Numbered from the stretch's first letter, positions 1 to 6,159 are shown. The stretch: DNA of 8,752 bases from CAZBLK01 sp964492715 (GCA_964492715.1 CAZBLK010000040.1:1-8752), one strand, 5' to 3'. A program made the numbers and translations. The notes: a model not told the origin generated them from the sequence alone.

Positions 1-52
1 AGGTCGAGGGCTTGACCTTATTGATTTGTTTCTTTGTTCGGTTTTGAAAGTG

Positions 53-82
53 TTGACATTAAACAAAACTTACGAGTATGAT
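53..82 (+). promoter_or_regulatory. Sigma-A-type promoter ahead of the GNAT reading frame
   Basis: A perfect -35 box TTGACA (53-58) is followed after 18 nt by TATGAT (77-82), five of six matches to the -10 consensus. Transcription would start near 89, about 20 nt before the ATG at 110. The -10 box lies inside the left arm of the hairpin at 74-94, so promoter and hairpin share bases. The call is from sequence match only. Confidence 0.5.
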
Positions 83-105
83 TAATTCATACTCTTTTTG
101 TTTTA
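74..105 (+). terminator. Intrinsic terminator-like hairpin
   Basis: The arms GAGTATGA (74-81) and TCATACTC (87-94) are perfectly complementary around a 5-nt loop, followed by TTTTTGTTTT (95-104). This would end transcription of a gene lying left of the window. A smaller AGGTC/GACCT hairpin at 1-18, cut by the window edge, may belong to the same upstream unit. The overlap with the TTGACA/TATGAT promoter leaves open which role dominates. Confidence 0.55.
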
Positions 106-109
106 TTTA

Positions 110-646
110 ATGCACATAAAAGCAAATGAGACTGTACATTTGTTTGATTTACCTCAAGGGTATCGTTTTGAAAACTTCAAAAACGGTGACGAAAAGGATT
201 GGGCTAAAATTTAAACTTCTGTTTTGGAATTTGACGAAGAAATGGGTTCCCTAATTTATTTTTAAAAGGAATTTTTACCACTTGCTTCAGAGCTGGAAAG
301 AAGATGCCTGTTTATAGAGGACGAGACTGGTGAAAAAGTTGCAACAGCAACAGCTTGGTGGGGGTACACAGGCAACAGGCGTGTGCCAATGCTATATTGG
401 GTAGCCGTAAAGCCACAGCTTCAAGGAAAAGGCTTAGGAAAGGCAATTACTTCAAAAGTTGTTGAACTAATGCTTGAAATTGAGGGCGAAAGGGATTTTT
501 ATTTACATACGCAAACTTGGAGCCATAAGGCAATAAAAGTTTATGAAAAAGTAGGGTTTTACATTACAGACGAGAAAAATTTATTCAAATATTCAAATGA
601 AAACTATGAAAAGGCTATTTCAATTTTGAAAAGTATTGATTATTAA
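110..646 (+). pseudogene. GNAT-family N-acetyltransferase, interrupted by two in-frame stops
   Basis: One reading frame runs from ATG 110 to TAA 646 (179 codons) and gives a continuous GNAT-like protein apart from TAA at codon 35 (212-214) and TAA at codon 52 (263-265). There is no frameshift. The acetyl-CoA binding motif A is intact after the stops (VAVKPQLQGKGLGKAI, with the QGKGLG pyrophosphate loop), as is the C-terminal YEKVGF segment typical of motif B. The part before the stops (LPQGYRF, NGDEKDWAKI) reads as genuine N-terminal family sequence. The first stop follows WAKI and precedes TSVLEFDEE, where a GAA to TAA change would explain it. A product starting at GTG 383 would keep the CoA motif but lose the first half of the fold. 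The ATG has no clear Shine-Dalgarno. The substrate cannot be inferred. Most likely a decaying gene; sequencing error is the alternative. Confidence 0.75.
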
Positions 647-652
647 GCAGAT

Positions 653-690
653 AAACAGCCAACATTAAACATGTAGGCTGTTTTTTATTT
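653..690 (+). terminator. Intrinsic terminator after the GNAT gene
   Basis: AAACAGCC (653-660) pairs with GGCTGTTT (676-683) around a 15-nt loop. The T-rich tract TTTTTTATTTT runs from 681. It begins 6 nt after the GNAT stop codon. On the minus strand no comparable T-tract follows, so it is a weaker terminator for the converging perR-like gene. Confidence 0.75.
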
Positions 691-712
691 TAATAAGCAT
701 AAAAATAATAAT

Positions 713-1069
713 TTATCCACATTGCCCACATGTTCCATACAGCATTAACTTATACCCAGCAATCTGAACTGCTTCATCTTTCGGCGTAATACAAACCTCG
801 GCATCAACATCAAACAGTTTTCCGCACTGCTCACAAAGCAAATGCTCGTGCTGGTCAAGTCTAAAATCAAAACGGTCGCCTGTTCCATGCACAGCAACTT
901 TACGTATAAACCCATTATTAGCAAAGCTGTTTAAGTTTCTATATACTGTTCCCAAACTTAAATTCGGAAAGTCTTTTCTTAATTTGGCATACACCTCGTC
1001 TGCCGTTGGGTGGTTGTGCATTGTGCTAACTGCCGAAAGTATCGCTTCCTTCTGTTTTGTGTTTTTCAT
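713..1069 (-). CDS. perR: Fur-family transcriptional repressor, PerR type
   Basis: This 118-residue metalloregulator is expected to repress peroxide and oxygen-defence genes. It has an N-terminal winged helix (about 1-65, with LSLGTVYRNLN as the recognition region) and a C-terminal dimerisation domain. Candidate regulatory-metal ligands are H20 (in HPTADEVY), D68, H74, H76 and D87. An aspartate at the last position is the PerR rather than Fur pattern. The structural zinc site is complete: C79/C82 (CEQC) and C114/C117 (CGQC). The protein ends one residue after the last cysteine and is shorter than most PerR proteins (about 140-150 residues), mainly at the two ends. I chose the start at 1069 because AGAGGTGA precedes it by about 6 nt and the homologous sequence begins there; an upstream in-frame ATG at 1144 would lie beyond the predicted promoter. 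The gene is divergent from the flavin reductase-rubredoxin gene, a classic PerR target arrangement. PerR is favoured over Fur or Zur from the ligands and context. Confidence 0.88.
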   Translation of the reverse strand: MKNTKQKEAILSAVSTMHNHPTADEVYAKLRKDFPNLSLGTVYRNLNSFANNGFIRKVAVHGTGDRFDFRLDQHEHLLCEQCGKLFDVDAEVCITPKDEAVQIAGYKLMLYGTCGQCG

Positions 1070-1102
1070 TATAGTCACCTCTTTAATAACAGTCACTATG
1101 TA

Positions 1103-1131
1103 ATGATAATTTATATAAAGTTTTATGTCAA
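1103..1131 (-). promoter_or_regulatory. Promoter of the perR-type gene
   Basis: Read on the minus strand, TTGACA (1131-1126) is followed after exactly 17 nt by TATCAT (1108-1103), five of six matches. Transcription would begin near 1097, leaving a leader of about 28 nt with the Shine-Dalgarno. A perfect 10-bp palindrome TTTATATAAA (1110-1119) lies in the spacer and is a candidate autoregulatory operator. Confidence 0.7.
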
Positions 1132-1161
1132 TATAGCAATTCATAAATAACTATATTGACA
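1126..1161. repeat. Perfect 11-bp inverted repeat joining two divergent -35 boxes
   Basis: TGTCAATATAG (1126-1136) and CTATATTGACA (1151-1161) are exact reverse complements separated by 14 nt (1137-1150). The outer six bases of each arm are the TTGACA -35 boxes of the perR and hrb promoters. Symmetry extends 5 bp beyond the -35 boxes (ATATAG/CTATAT), more than two promoters need, so the arms may also be a protein-binding dyad controlling both genes. Confidence 0.75.
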
Positions 1162-1184
1162 ATAGAAAAAATATCTGTTATTTT
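1156..1184 (+). promoter_or_regulatory. Promoter of the hrb-rbr operon
   Basis: TTGACA (1156-1161) is followed after 17 nt by TATTTT (1179-1184). The start would be near 1191, giving a leader of about 50 nt to ATG 1241. Just past that start, TAATA-GT-TATTA (1193-1204) is an AT-rich imperfect dyad where a PerR-type repressor could bind. It matches the classical PerR box only loosely. Confidence 0.55.
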
Positions 1185-1240
1185 ATAAATAGTAATAGTT
1201 ATTATTATTAAGATAATAAAGTGAAAGGAACGTGATTAAG

Positions 1241-1846
1241 ATGGATAATACTGCATTATTCAAAGTTGGGTATGGTTTATATGTGCTTACCGCAAAGGGC
1301 AACGGCAAAGACAACGGCTGCATTATAAACACAGTTTTGCAAGTAACAAGTGCGCCTCCGTTCATAGGTGTTGTTACTGTTAATAAACAAAATTTAACTC
1401 ACGACTTAATTATGAAGTCAAAGGAGTTTAATGTTTCTATCCTTACAACCGAAACGCCATTTGAGGTGTTTAAAAATTTCGGCTTTCAGTCGGGTAAAAC
1501 AGTTGATAAGTTTTCAAATTACCAAAACATTGCACAAAGCGAAAACGGAATTATTTACCTTCCAGAAAACACAAACGCCTATTTGTCTTTTAAGATAACG
1601 GATACAATTGATTTTGGAACACATACTATGTTTAAGGCCGATATTATCGATGGAAAGGTACTTAGCAATGTTGAAAGCGTAACTTACTCATATTATCAGC
1701 AGCATATTAAGCCAAAGCCAGAGGAAGCAAAAAAACAAGGCTACCGCTGTAAAATTTGCGGCTATGTACACGAATGTGAAACTTTACCAGCAAACTTCAC
1801 TTGCCCAATTTGTAAGCATGGAGTAGGTGACTTTGAAAAAATATAG
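1241..1846 (+). CDS. hrb: Flavin reductase-rubredoxin fusion (high-molecular-weight rubredoxin)
   Basis: This 201-residue two-domain electron carrier has an FMN-binding split-barrel flavin reductase domain (about 1-150, including YGLYVLTAKGNGKDNG and the conserved TVLQVTSAPP segment) and a C-terminal rubredoxin domain (about 167-201). The rubredoxin iron ligands are C170/C173 (CKIC) and C188/C191 (CPIC). In the characterised acetogen homologue, such a protein takes electrons from NAD(P)H and delivers them to a diiron flavoprotein or rubrerythrin that reduces oxygen or peroxide; that role is inferred here. ATG 1241 is chosen because the family begins MD..AL and the upstream AAGGA (1225-1229) is too close to the GTG at 1232. 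The Shine-Dalgarno spacing of 11 nt is somewhat long. Its stop is 10 nt before the rubrerythrin start, so the two form an operon. It is divergent from the perR-type gene and probably repressed by its product. Confidence 0.88.
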   Translation: MDNTALFKVGYGLYVLTAKGNGKDNGCIINTVLQVTSAPPFIGVVTVNKQNLTHDLIMKSKEFNVSILTTETPFEVFKNFGFQSGKTVDKFSNYQNIAQSENGIIYLPENTNAYLSFKITDTIDFGTHTMFKADIIDGKVLSNVESVTYSYYQQHIKPKPEEAKKQGYRCKICGYVHECETLPANFTCPICKHGVGDFEKI

Positions 1847-1856
1847 GGGGTGCATT

Positions 1857-2399
1857 ATGGCAAATTTAAAGGGAACAAAAACAGAAAAAAATTTAATGGA
1901 AGCATTTGCAGGCGAAAGCAAAGCTAGAAACAAGTACACATTTTTTGCAGACAGAGCACGCAAGGAAGGTTATGAACAAATTGGTTCTATATTCGACGAA
2001 ACTGCAAACAACGAAAAGGAACATGCAAAAATTTGGTTCAAACTTTTGTGAGGAGGTAACATTTACAATACAGCCGAAAACTTAAAGGCTGCCGCAAGCG
2101 GTGAAAACTTTGAGTGGACAGAAATGTACGAGCGAATGGCAAAGGAAGCAAGAGAAGAAGGTTTTTCCGACATTGCATTTTTGTTTGAATCTGTAGGCAA
2201 AATTGAAAAAGGTCATGAGGAACGTTACCGTAAGCTGCTTGAAAATTTAGAAGGCGGCACAGTGTTTGCAAAGCAAGAAAAAACTGTTTGGATTTGCCGT
2301 AATTGCGGACACATAGTAGACAGTACAGGTGCTCCTGAGTCATGCCCAGTATGCAAGCACCCAAAGGCATACTTTGAGCTGCGTGTTATAAGCTACTAA
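1857..2399 (+). pseudogene. rbr: Rubrerythrin, interrupted by in-frame TGA at codon 65
   Basis: One frame from ATG 1857 to TAA 2399 spells a full-length 180-codon rubrerythrin, a diiron peroxidase that reduces hydrogen peroxide to water with electrons from rubredoxin-type carriers. TGA at 2049-2051 interrupts it. The ferritin-like helices carry the expected ligands: E20, E53 and H56 (ExxH) before the stop; E83, E117 and H120 (ExxH) after it. The C-terminal rubredoxin domain is intact, with C147/C150 and C163/C166. The start is set by AGGGGG (1845-1850), 6 nt from the ATG, and by the standard N-terminus MANLKGTKTEKNLMEAFAGE. The stop separates the two helix pairs that together bind the diiron site, so neither fragment alone would be a normal rubrerythrin. 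The TGA overlaps an AGGAGG (2051-2056), which could allow restart at ATT 2061 or, less plausibly, ATG 2124. Other genes here use TGG for tryptophan and one ends in TGA, so general recoding is unlikely. True nonsense mutation or base error are the main options. Confidence 0.85.
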
Positions 2400-2405
2400 A
2401 GCTTT

Positions 2406-2435
2406 GGGGGCGAAATCTTTTGAAGAATTTCCCCC
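2406..2435. terminator. GC-rich hairpin between convergent rbr and patatin genes
   Basis: GGGG (2406-2409) and GAAAT (2412-2416) pair with ATTTCCCCC (2427-2435), with two bases bulged on the left side. It starts 7 nt after the rubrerythrin stop and lies between convergent genes, where a bidirectional terminator is expected. Neither strand has a clean T-run after the stem, so intrinsic termination is doubtful. Confidence 0.35.
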
Positions 2436-2460
2436 TAAAACTCCATTTTAAAAGGTAAGC

Positions 2461-3807
2461 TTACCCCACAACCCCTTCAAGCCAACTTGAAACCCCAGAA
2501 ACAACAAGAAAAAACGCTGCAGCAAACTCTTTAGGCAAAACAGCAGGAAGGTTTTTAAAGCTTGACTCTGCCTTTCCTGCATTTTTCAGCATAGCGTTAG
2601 CAATGCAAAGAGTAATTACTTTTGCATTTAAGCTTCCAAAATTAACAAGCAGGTCGCCAGCGTTTATGTTTTTAACATTTTGATAAAGTGCTCGTGCACC
2701 GCTGTCGGCAAGTTCAATTTTCGCCTTTTGCATAATTTCTTCAACAAAGCTTGCAATAGTGTAAACTTGAAGTGGGCTTATGTCAAAAATTTTGCCACAA
2801 GCTTCAGCGCACGCTGTTATTTTAGAAACGCCGTCCATTTTTGCGCCCCAAGCTTCAAAAAGAGTTTTTTCAATTACGGCATTGTTCAAACCTTCTACGA
2901 AACCTTTGCTTTTGAAATTGCCATTGTTGTTTTGCTCATGCTCGCATAAAAAAGATGTGCCCATTACATTTGAATATGTGTGAATGGCGTTTTTTCTTTC
3001 ATTTACGAAATCAGCAAAGCCACCACGCATAAAAGCATAAGCCCTTCCGTCAAAAAACGAAAACGCCTTCATTCCATCTAAGTACCCTAGTCGCAAATTA
3101 CGCTTTGCAAACTCCTTGTCAAAAAACAAAAAATTTCCCAAGTCCCACCTTGCGTAAATATATTTAATGTCAGTGGATTTTTTCAACTTGTTTTTAACGC
3201 TTCGCCGTAGCCCAAATGCGTTTAAGTCCACAGCAACAATAGAATCTGCGCCCCTATCAAGTGCCATGTTTATAGGCAAATTGTCGTAGTAGCCGCCGTC
3301 AATATAGTTAAGCCCTTCAATGACATACGGCTTAAAGGCAGGAAAACACGCCGCACTTGCAAGCATATAATCTATAAGCTTGCCGTCGGCTATGTTTTCC
3401 TTAAAAATATTATGCGGCTTAAAGCCGTTTAACTCAACGGTTACAATGCCGTAATCTACAGGCGATTTACGCACTTTGTGCTCGTCTATATAATGCGTCA
3501 AAAGCTTTTTTAGTGATGTATATTCTGCGCCGCCATTTTTAAAAAACTCTCGTGCATAAACGGATATATCACCGTTTTTGCCCTCTGGAATTTCAAAGTC
3601 CAAAACCATATTGTTTTCAATCCGTGACCACATGTCAAGCGTAAGCTCAAATTCGTCCTGAACTATGGCAGCACCATTTAAAGCACCTACAGAGGTGCCT
3701 GTTACTATGTCTATGTTTATTCCAAGCTCACGAAGCGCTTCCCAAACACCAATTTGGTATGCCCCACGTGAGCCGCCGCCTGCTAAAACTAAAGCATTTT
3801 TCTGCAT
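2461..3807 (-). CDS. Patatin-like phospholipase / acyl hydrolase
   Basis: This 448-residue protein has an N-terminal patatin domain (about 1-190). It shows the oxyanion-hole glycine loop LAGGGSRGAYQIG (8-20), the nucleophile elbow GTSVG with Ser39, and the DGG motif with Asp170, so the Ser-Asp dyad is complete. The family hydrolyses acyl ester bonds of phospholipids or other lipids; the substrate is unknown. Residues from about 190 to 448 are not a patatin core. They hold a charged stretch (190-300), an N/G-rich linker (NNNGNF) and an alanine-rich C-terminal half ending in a hydrophobic segment (FAAAFFLVVSGVSSWLEGVVG). I found no signal peptide. ATG 3807 is chosen because GGGTGA lies about 4 nt upstream and the domain begins at once (MQKNALVLAGGG). 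A longer frame to 3885 would run into the repeat at 3833-3928 and has no family support. The gene lies downstream of the membrane protein at 3933-4403 and is probably cotranscribed with it. Confidence 0.88.
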   Translation of the reverse strand: MQKNALVLAGGGSRGAYQIGVWEALRELGINIDIVTGTSVGALNGAAIVQDEFELTLDMWSRIENNMVLDFEIPEGKNGDISVYAREFFKNGGAEYTSLKKLLTHYIDEHKVRKSPVDYGIVTVELNGFKPHNIFKENIADGKLIDYMLASAACFPAFKPYVIEGLNYIDGGYYDNLPINMALDRGADSIVAVDLNAFGLRRSVKNKLKKSTDIKYIYARWDLGNFLFFDKEFAKRNLRLGYLDGMKAFSFFDGRAYAFMRGGFADFVNERKNAIHTYSNVMGTSFLCEHEQNNNGNFKSKGFVEGLNNAVIEKTLFEAWGAKMDGVSKITACAEACGKIFDISPLQVYTIASFVEEIMQKAKIELADSGARALYQNVKNINAGDLLVNFGSLNAKVITLCIANAMLKNAGKAESSFKNLPAVLPKEFAAAFFLVVSGVSSWLEGVVG

Positions 3808-3832
3808 AAAATCACCCGCTGGTTTATATATA

Positions 3833-3928
3833 GCAATTTGATTTTTATAGTCACCATTTTGCGGCAAAAGTATCGACCGCTTCAACGACTTTTTGCCGCA
3901 AAATGGTGAACATGTTTATTCAAATTGC
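3833..3928. repeat. 96-bp palindromic dispersed repeat, copy A
   Basis: The ends are GCAATTTGA (3833-3841) and TCAAATTGC (3920-3928), a perfect 9-bp terminal inverted repeat. Inside is a perfect 19-bp inverted repeat (3851-3869 with 3891-3909, core TTTTGCGGCAAAA/TTTTGCCGCAAAA) around a 21-nt loop. Read on the minus strand it matches copy B at 7754-7847 in about 85 of 96 aligned positions. It fills almost all of the gap between the membrane-protein stop (3933) and the patatin start (3807). It codes for nothing evident. No T-run follows the stem, so it is not a standard terminator. Size, terminal inverted repeats and two copies suggest a MITE or REP-like element. No clear target-site duplication is visible. 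Confidence 0.8.
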
Positions 3929-3932
3929 GGTA

Positions 3933-4403
3933 TTACGCCTTACCCCTGCTTTTGAAGTCGCCAAGCAAAAAGCCAAGGCTGCTTGCAAAAAAATCTCTAA
4001 ATTGGGCAATTGATGCAACATAGTTTGTTGAATCAATGCTTTCTACATTTCTTACAATTATAAGCACAGCAAGTGAAGCAAAACATATAGCTGCCGCTAT
4101 AATTGTTTGAATTTTTGCACGTTCAGTAACGCTTGTGCTTCGTGGAGTAGCTTCTTCGACTGGCTTTTTTTGCTTGGCGTGTATGTTGCCTAAAAAATTG
4201 CTGCTTAAAAAATAGCCAGTAAGCGAAGCAGTGCTTGTACGAAAAATGGTTTCAAGCCTGCCATCAGTCTCATTTAACGGCAGATTGGTGAACACCAAAA
4301 ACACATTTTCACAAAATAATATAAATAAAAACCCAATCAAAAATTTATCTATCAAGCTTATGTGTGACCAATATTTTTTTGTCTTGCTTAAAATGTCCTT
4401 CAT
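3933..4403 (-). CDS. Hypothetical small membrane protein
   Basis: I do not recognise this 156-residue protein by name. It has a basic N-terminus (KTKKYW), a clear membrane helix at about 21-39 (FLIGFLFILFCENVFLVF), a moderately hydrophobic stretch at about 53-71 with the segment FRTSTASLTGYFLSSNF, a polar basic and acidic linker (75-98, AKQKKPVEEATPRSTS), a second strong helix at about 100-117 (IIAAAICFASLAVLIIV) and a final semi-hydrophobic region (136-150, RDFFASSLGFLLGDF). ATG 4403 is preferred over GTG 4418, although neither has a strong ribosome binding site; GGTAAG about 7 nt before 4403 is the best candidate. The gene precedes the patatin-like gene on the same strand, 125 nt away, suggesting a shared transcript and perhaps a membrane partner, but the function is unknown. 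Confidence 0.65.
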   Translation of the reverse strand: MKDILSKTKKYWSHISLIDKFLIGFLFILFCENVFLVFTNLPLNETDGRLETIFRTSTASLTGYFLSSNFLGNIHAKQKKPVEEATPRSTSVTERAKIQTIIAAAICFASLAVLIIVRNVESIDSTNYVASIAQFRDFFASSLGFLLGDFKSRGKA

Positions 4404-4471
4404 AAGCGCACTTACCACTTTATTTTTTACATATTTACTTTATTATATGTAAAAAGTAGGCAAGCCTGTGC

Positions 4472-4567
4472 TAGGGGCTGTTTGAAAAATACAGTTTAGC
4501 TTTTTTTCGGTAAATTTTCCAAATTTCCACGAAAATCCACTAAAAGCTATTTATCAAACACACCCTA
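4472..4567. mobile_element. MITE-like element with TA-flanked terminal inverted repeats
   Basis: The ends are GGGGCTGTTTGA (4474-4485) and TCAAACACACCC (4554-4565), matching at 10 of 12 positions as an inverted repeat. Both ends are flanked directly by TA (4472-4473 and 4566-4567), the duplication left by IS630/Tc1-mariner-type elements. Inside, AGCTTTT pairs with AAAAGCT and AAAT with ATTT, and a central GGTAAATTT/AAATTTCC hairpin (about 4509-4528) completes a long imperfect fold. There is no reading frame. It lies between the membrane-protein gene and the MATE gene and is unrelated in sequence to the 96-bp repeat at 3833-3928. The assignment to a transposon family is inference. Confidence 0.6.
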
Positions 4568-4611
4568 ATTTAAAATACGTATTTTTGTGTTTTTAGTTTG
4601 ATTAATTAACT

Positions 4612-6006
4612 TCATTTTCCAATTTCTATGTTCACCCATTTTTTCTTAAAGTACCTTATAGAAAGGATAACGGAACGCACAGAAATGTCGATTGCCATGC
4701 CAAACCAAGCTCCGTTTAAACCAAGCCCCATTGCATAAACAAAAAACCATGCAGAAGTAAGCCGCACAACCCACATTCCAGTGACAGCAGCCAAAAGTGG
4801 AAGCTTTGTGTCACCAGCCCCACGTAAAACCCCTATTACAACAATTGTTAGGCAAAAAAGCGGCTCGACAAAACCCATAATTCTTAATGCACTTGAACCT
4901 TGCTCAATTACAGCAGCGTCTTTTGTGAAAAAGCTAATAAGTACATGTGGAAACAAAACAAAAAGCGAACCACACAAAACACCGACTGCTATTCCAAAAT
5001 ACGTGTTTATTCTGCTGTAAACAATTGCCTCGTCCTTTTCCTTAGCGCCTAGCGAATGCCCTACAAGTGTTGTTGCAGAAGTTGCAAAGCCGTATGCTGG
5101 CATGTACGAAATTGACTCTGCCGTAACTGCAAGGTAATGCGCCGCAACAGAAACTGTTCCTAACGAAGCAATTATTTTTTGCAAAAATACTTGCCCTGTA
5201 GTAATTGAAATGCGTTCTATTCCAGCAGGAACGCCAATTTTAAGCACATTTTTAAGTACACGCCGTTCAAACTTAAAAAGACCTTTTGGGCTTAAACGTA
5301 GAATTTGATTTTTCCTAAAAAGAATAAAAATTACAAAGCCACCCGAAACCAAAAATGAAAGCGTTGTTGCTAAAGCTGCCCCCGAAACGCCCATTCCAGC
5401 GCCCCAAATTTTTAGCTTAAAGCCAAAAACAGCTACTTCACGAACAGGGAAAATTAAAAGAAAGTTGCCAAGCACGTTTATTACGTTTGCCATTAAGCTT
5501 GCGTACATTGGCGTTTTTGTGTTGCCCGTGCCACGCAAAATGTTTGAAGCTATAAGCCCACTGAAATGTACTGCAATTGAAAACGAATAAATGCGCAAGT
5601 ACGAAGAAGCAGATGGCAAAACGTCTGGCTCTGCCCCAAGCCATTTTGGAACGTAGCCGCTTATAAAAAACATTAAAACCATTAGAACTGTGCTAAAAAT
5701 AAAAGCTGCACCCATAGTTTGGGTTGCAACGGCGTTTGCCTCTTTAAAATCGTTTGCTCCTATGTACCGTGCAACAAGTGCAATTCCGCCAACTGCAAGC
5801 ATTACAGAAAAGCTGTTCATAAGCCAAGTTATAGGCGTGTTTATTGCAACTGCCGCCGTTGCAGAAGCACCAAGGCTTCCAACCATAAACGTGTCAACAA
5901 ACGACACAACACTTATCATTATGTTTTCAAAAATTACAGGCGCTGCAATTGCAACCGTCCGTTTAATATATTTGCTGTATCCTTTGAATGTTACAAAAAA
6001 ATTCAA
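4612..6006 (-). CDS. MATE-family multidrug/cation antiporter
   Basis: This 464-residue polytopic membrane protein has the normal MATE length and about twelve predicted helices. Family signatures are visible in both halves: near the N-terminus VAIAAPVIFENIMISVVSFVD, with FMVGSLGASATAAVA; mid-protein LRGTGNTKTPMYASL; and the matching second-half LRGAGDTKLPLLAA. The two-fold internal repeat is typical. MATE proteins export cationic drugs, dyes or metabolites using a sodium or proton gradient; the substrate cannot be told. The start is TTG at 6006, with GGTGAT about 7 nt upstream; the nearby ATG is out of frame. It ends with TGA. It is transcribed away from the thioredoxin reductase gene, with 153 bp between them. 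No strong terminator follows it; the palindrome at 4572-4585 and the MITE-like element come next. Confidence 0.9.
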   Translation of the reverse strand: MNFFVTFKGYSKYIKRTVAIAAPVIFENIMISVVSFVDTFMVGSLGASATAAVAINTPITWLMNSFSVMLAVGGIALVARYIGANDFKEANAVATQTMGAAFIFSTVLMVLMFFISGYVPKWLGAEPDVLPSASSYLRIYSFSIAVHFSGLIASNILRGTGNTKTPMYASLMANVINVLGNFLLIFPVREVAVFGFKLKIWGAGMGVSGAALATTLSFLVSGGFVIFILFRKNQILRLSPKGLFKFERRVLKNVLKIGVPAGIERISITTGQVFLQKIIASLGTVSVAAHYLAVTAESISYMPAYGFATSATTLVGHSLGAKEKDEAIVYSRINTYFGIAVGVLCGSLFVLFPHVLISFFTKDAAVIEQGSSALRIMGFVEPLFCLTIVVIGVLRGAGDTKLPLLAAVTGMWVVRLTSAWFFVYAMGLGLNGAWFGMAIDISVRSVILSIRYFKKKWVNIEIGK

Positions 6007-6159
6007 GCTATCATCACCAAGCCTAGTTATTTTAAGTTGTGTTAACCTGCATTAAATATACTATACCTGCTGATTTGAAATGTCAAACATAAACTTATTT
6101 ATATGGATAATATGGGCATGATAATTTTTATAGTGTATAATGTAATCGAGGTGAAAAAA

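Noticed and set aside
2049..2051. TGA in rubrerythrin as selenocysteine or a genome-wide recoded tryptophan/glycine codon.
   Set aside because: Other genes here use TGG for tryptophan, the MATE gene ends in TGA, rubrerythrins have no redox-active cysteine at this position, and no selenocysteine hairpin is evident just downstream.
3808..3885. 26-residue N-terminal extension of the patatin protein.
   Set aside because: It is translated from repeat copy A, lacks family similarity, and ATG 3807 has its own GGGTGA and begins at the conserved glycine loop.
4572..4585. 14-bp perfect palindrome AAAATACGTATTTT downstream of the MATE gene.
   Set aside because: It has no loop, is entirely AT except for the centre, and has no T-tract on the minus strand; it is not convincing as a terminator or binding site on its own.
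5690..6055. Long plus-strand frames opposite the MATE gene, and similar frames opposite patatin and trxB.
   Set aside because: They are antisense shadows: no ribosome binding sites, no family resemblance, and full overlap with strongly supported genes.
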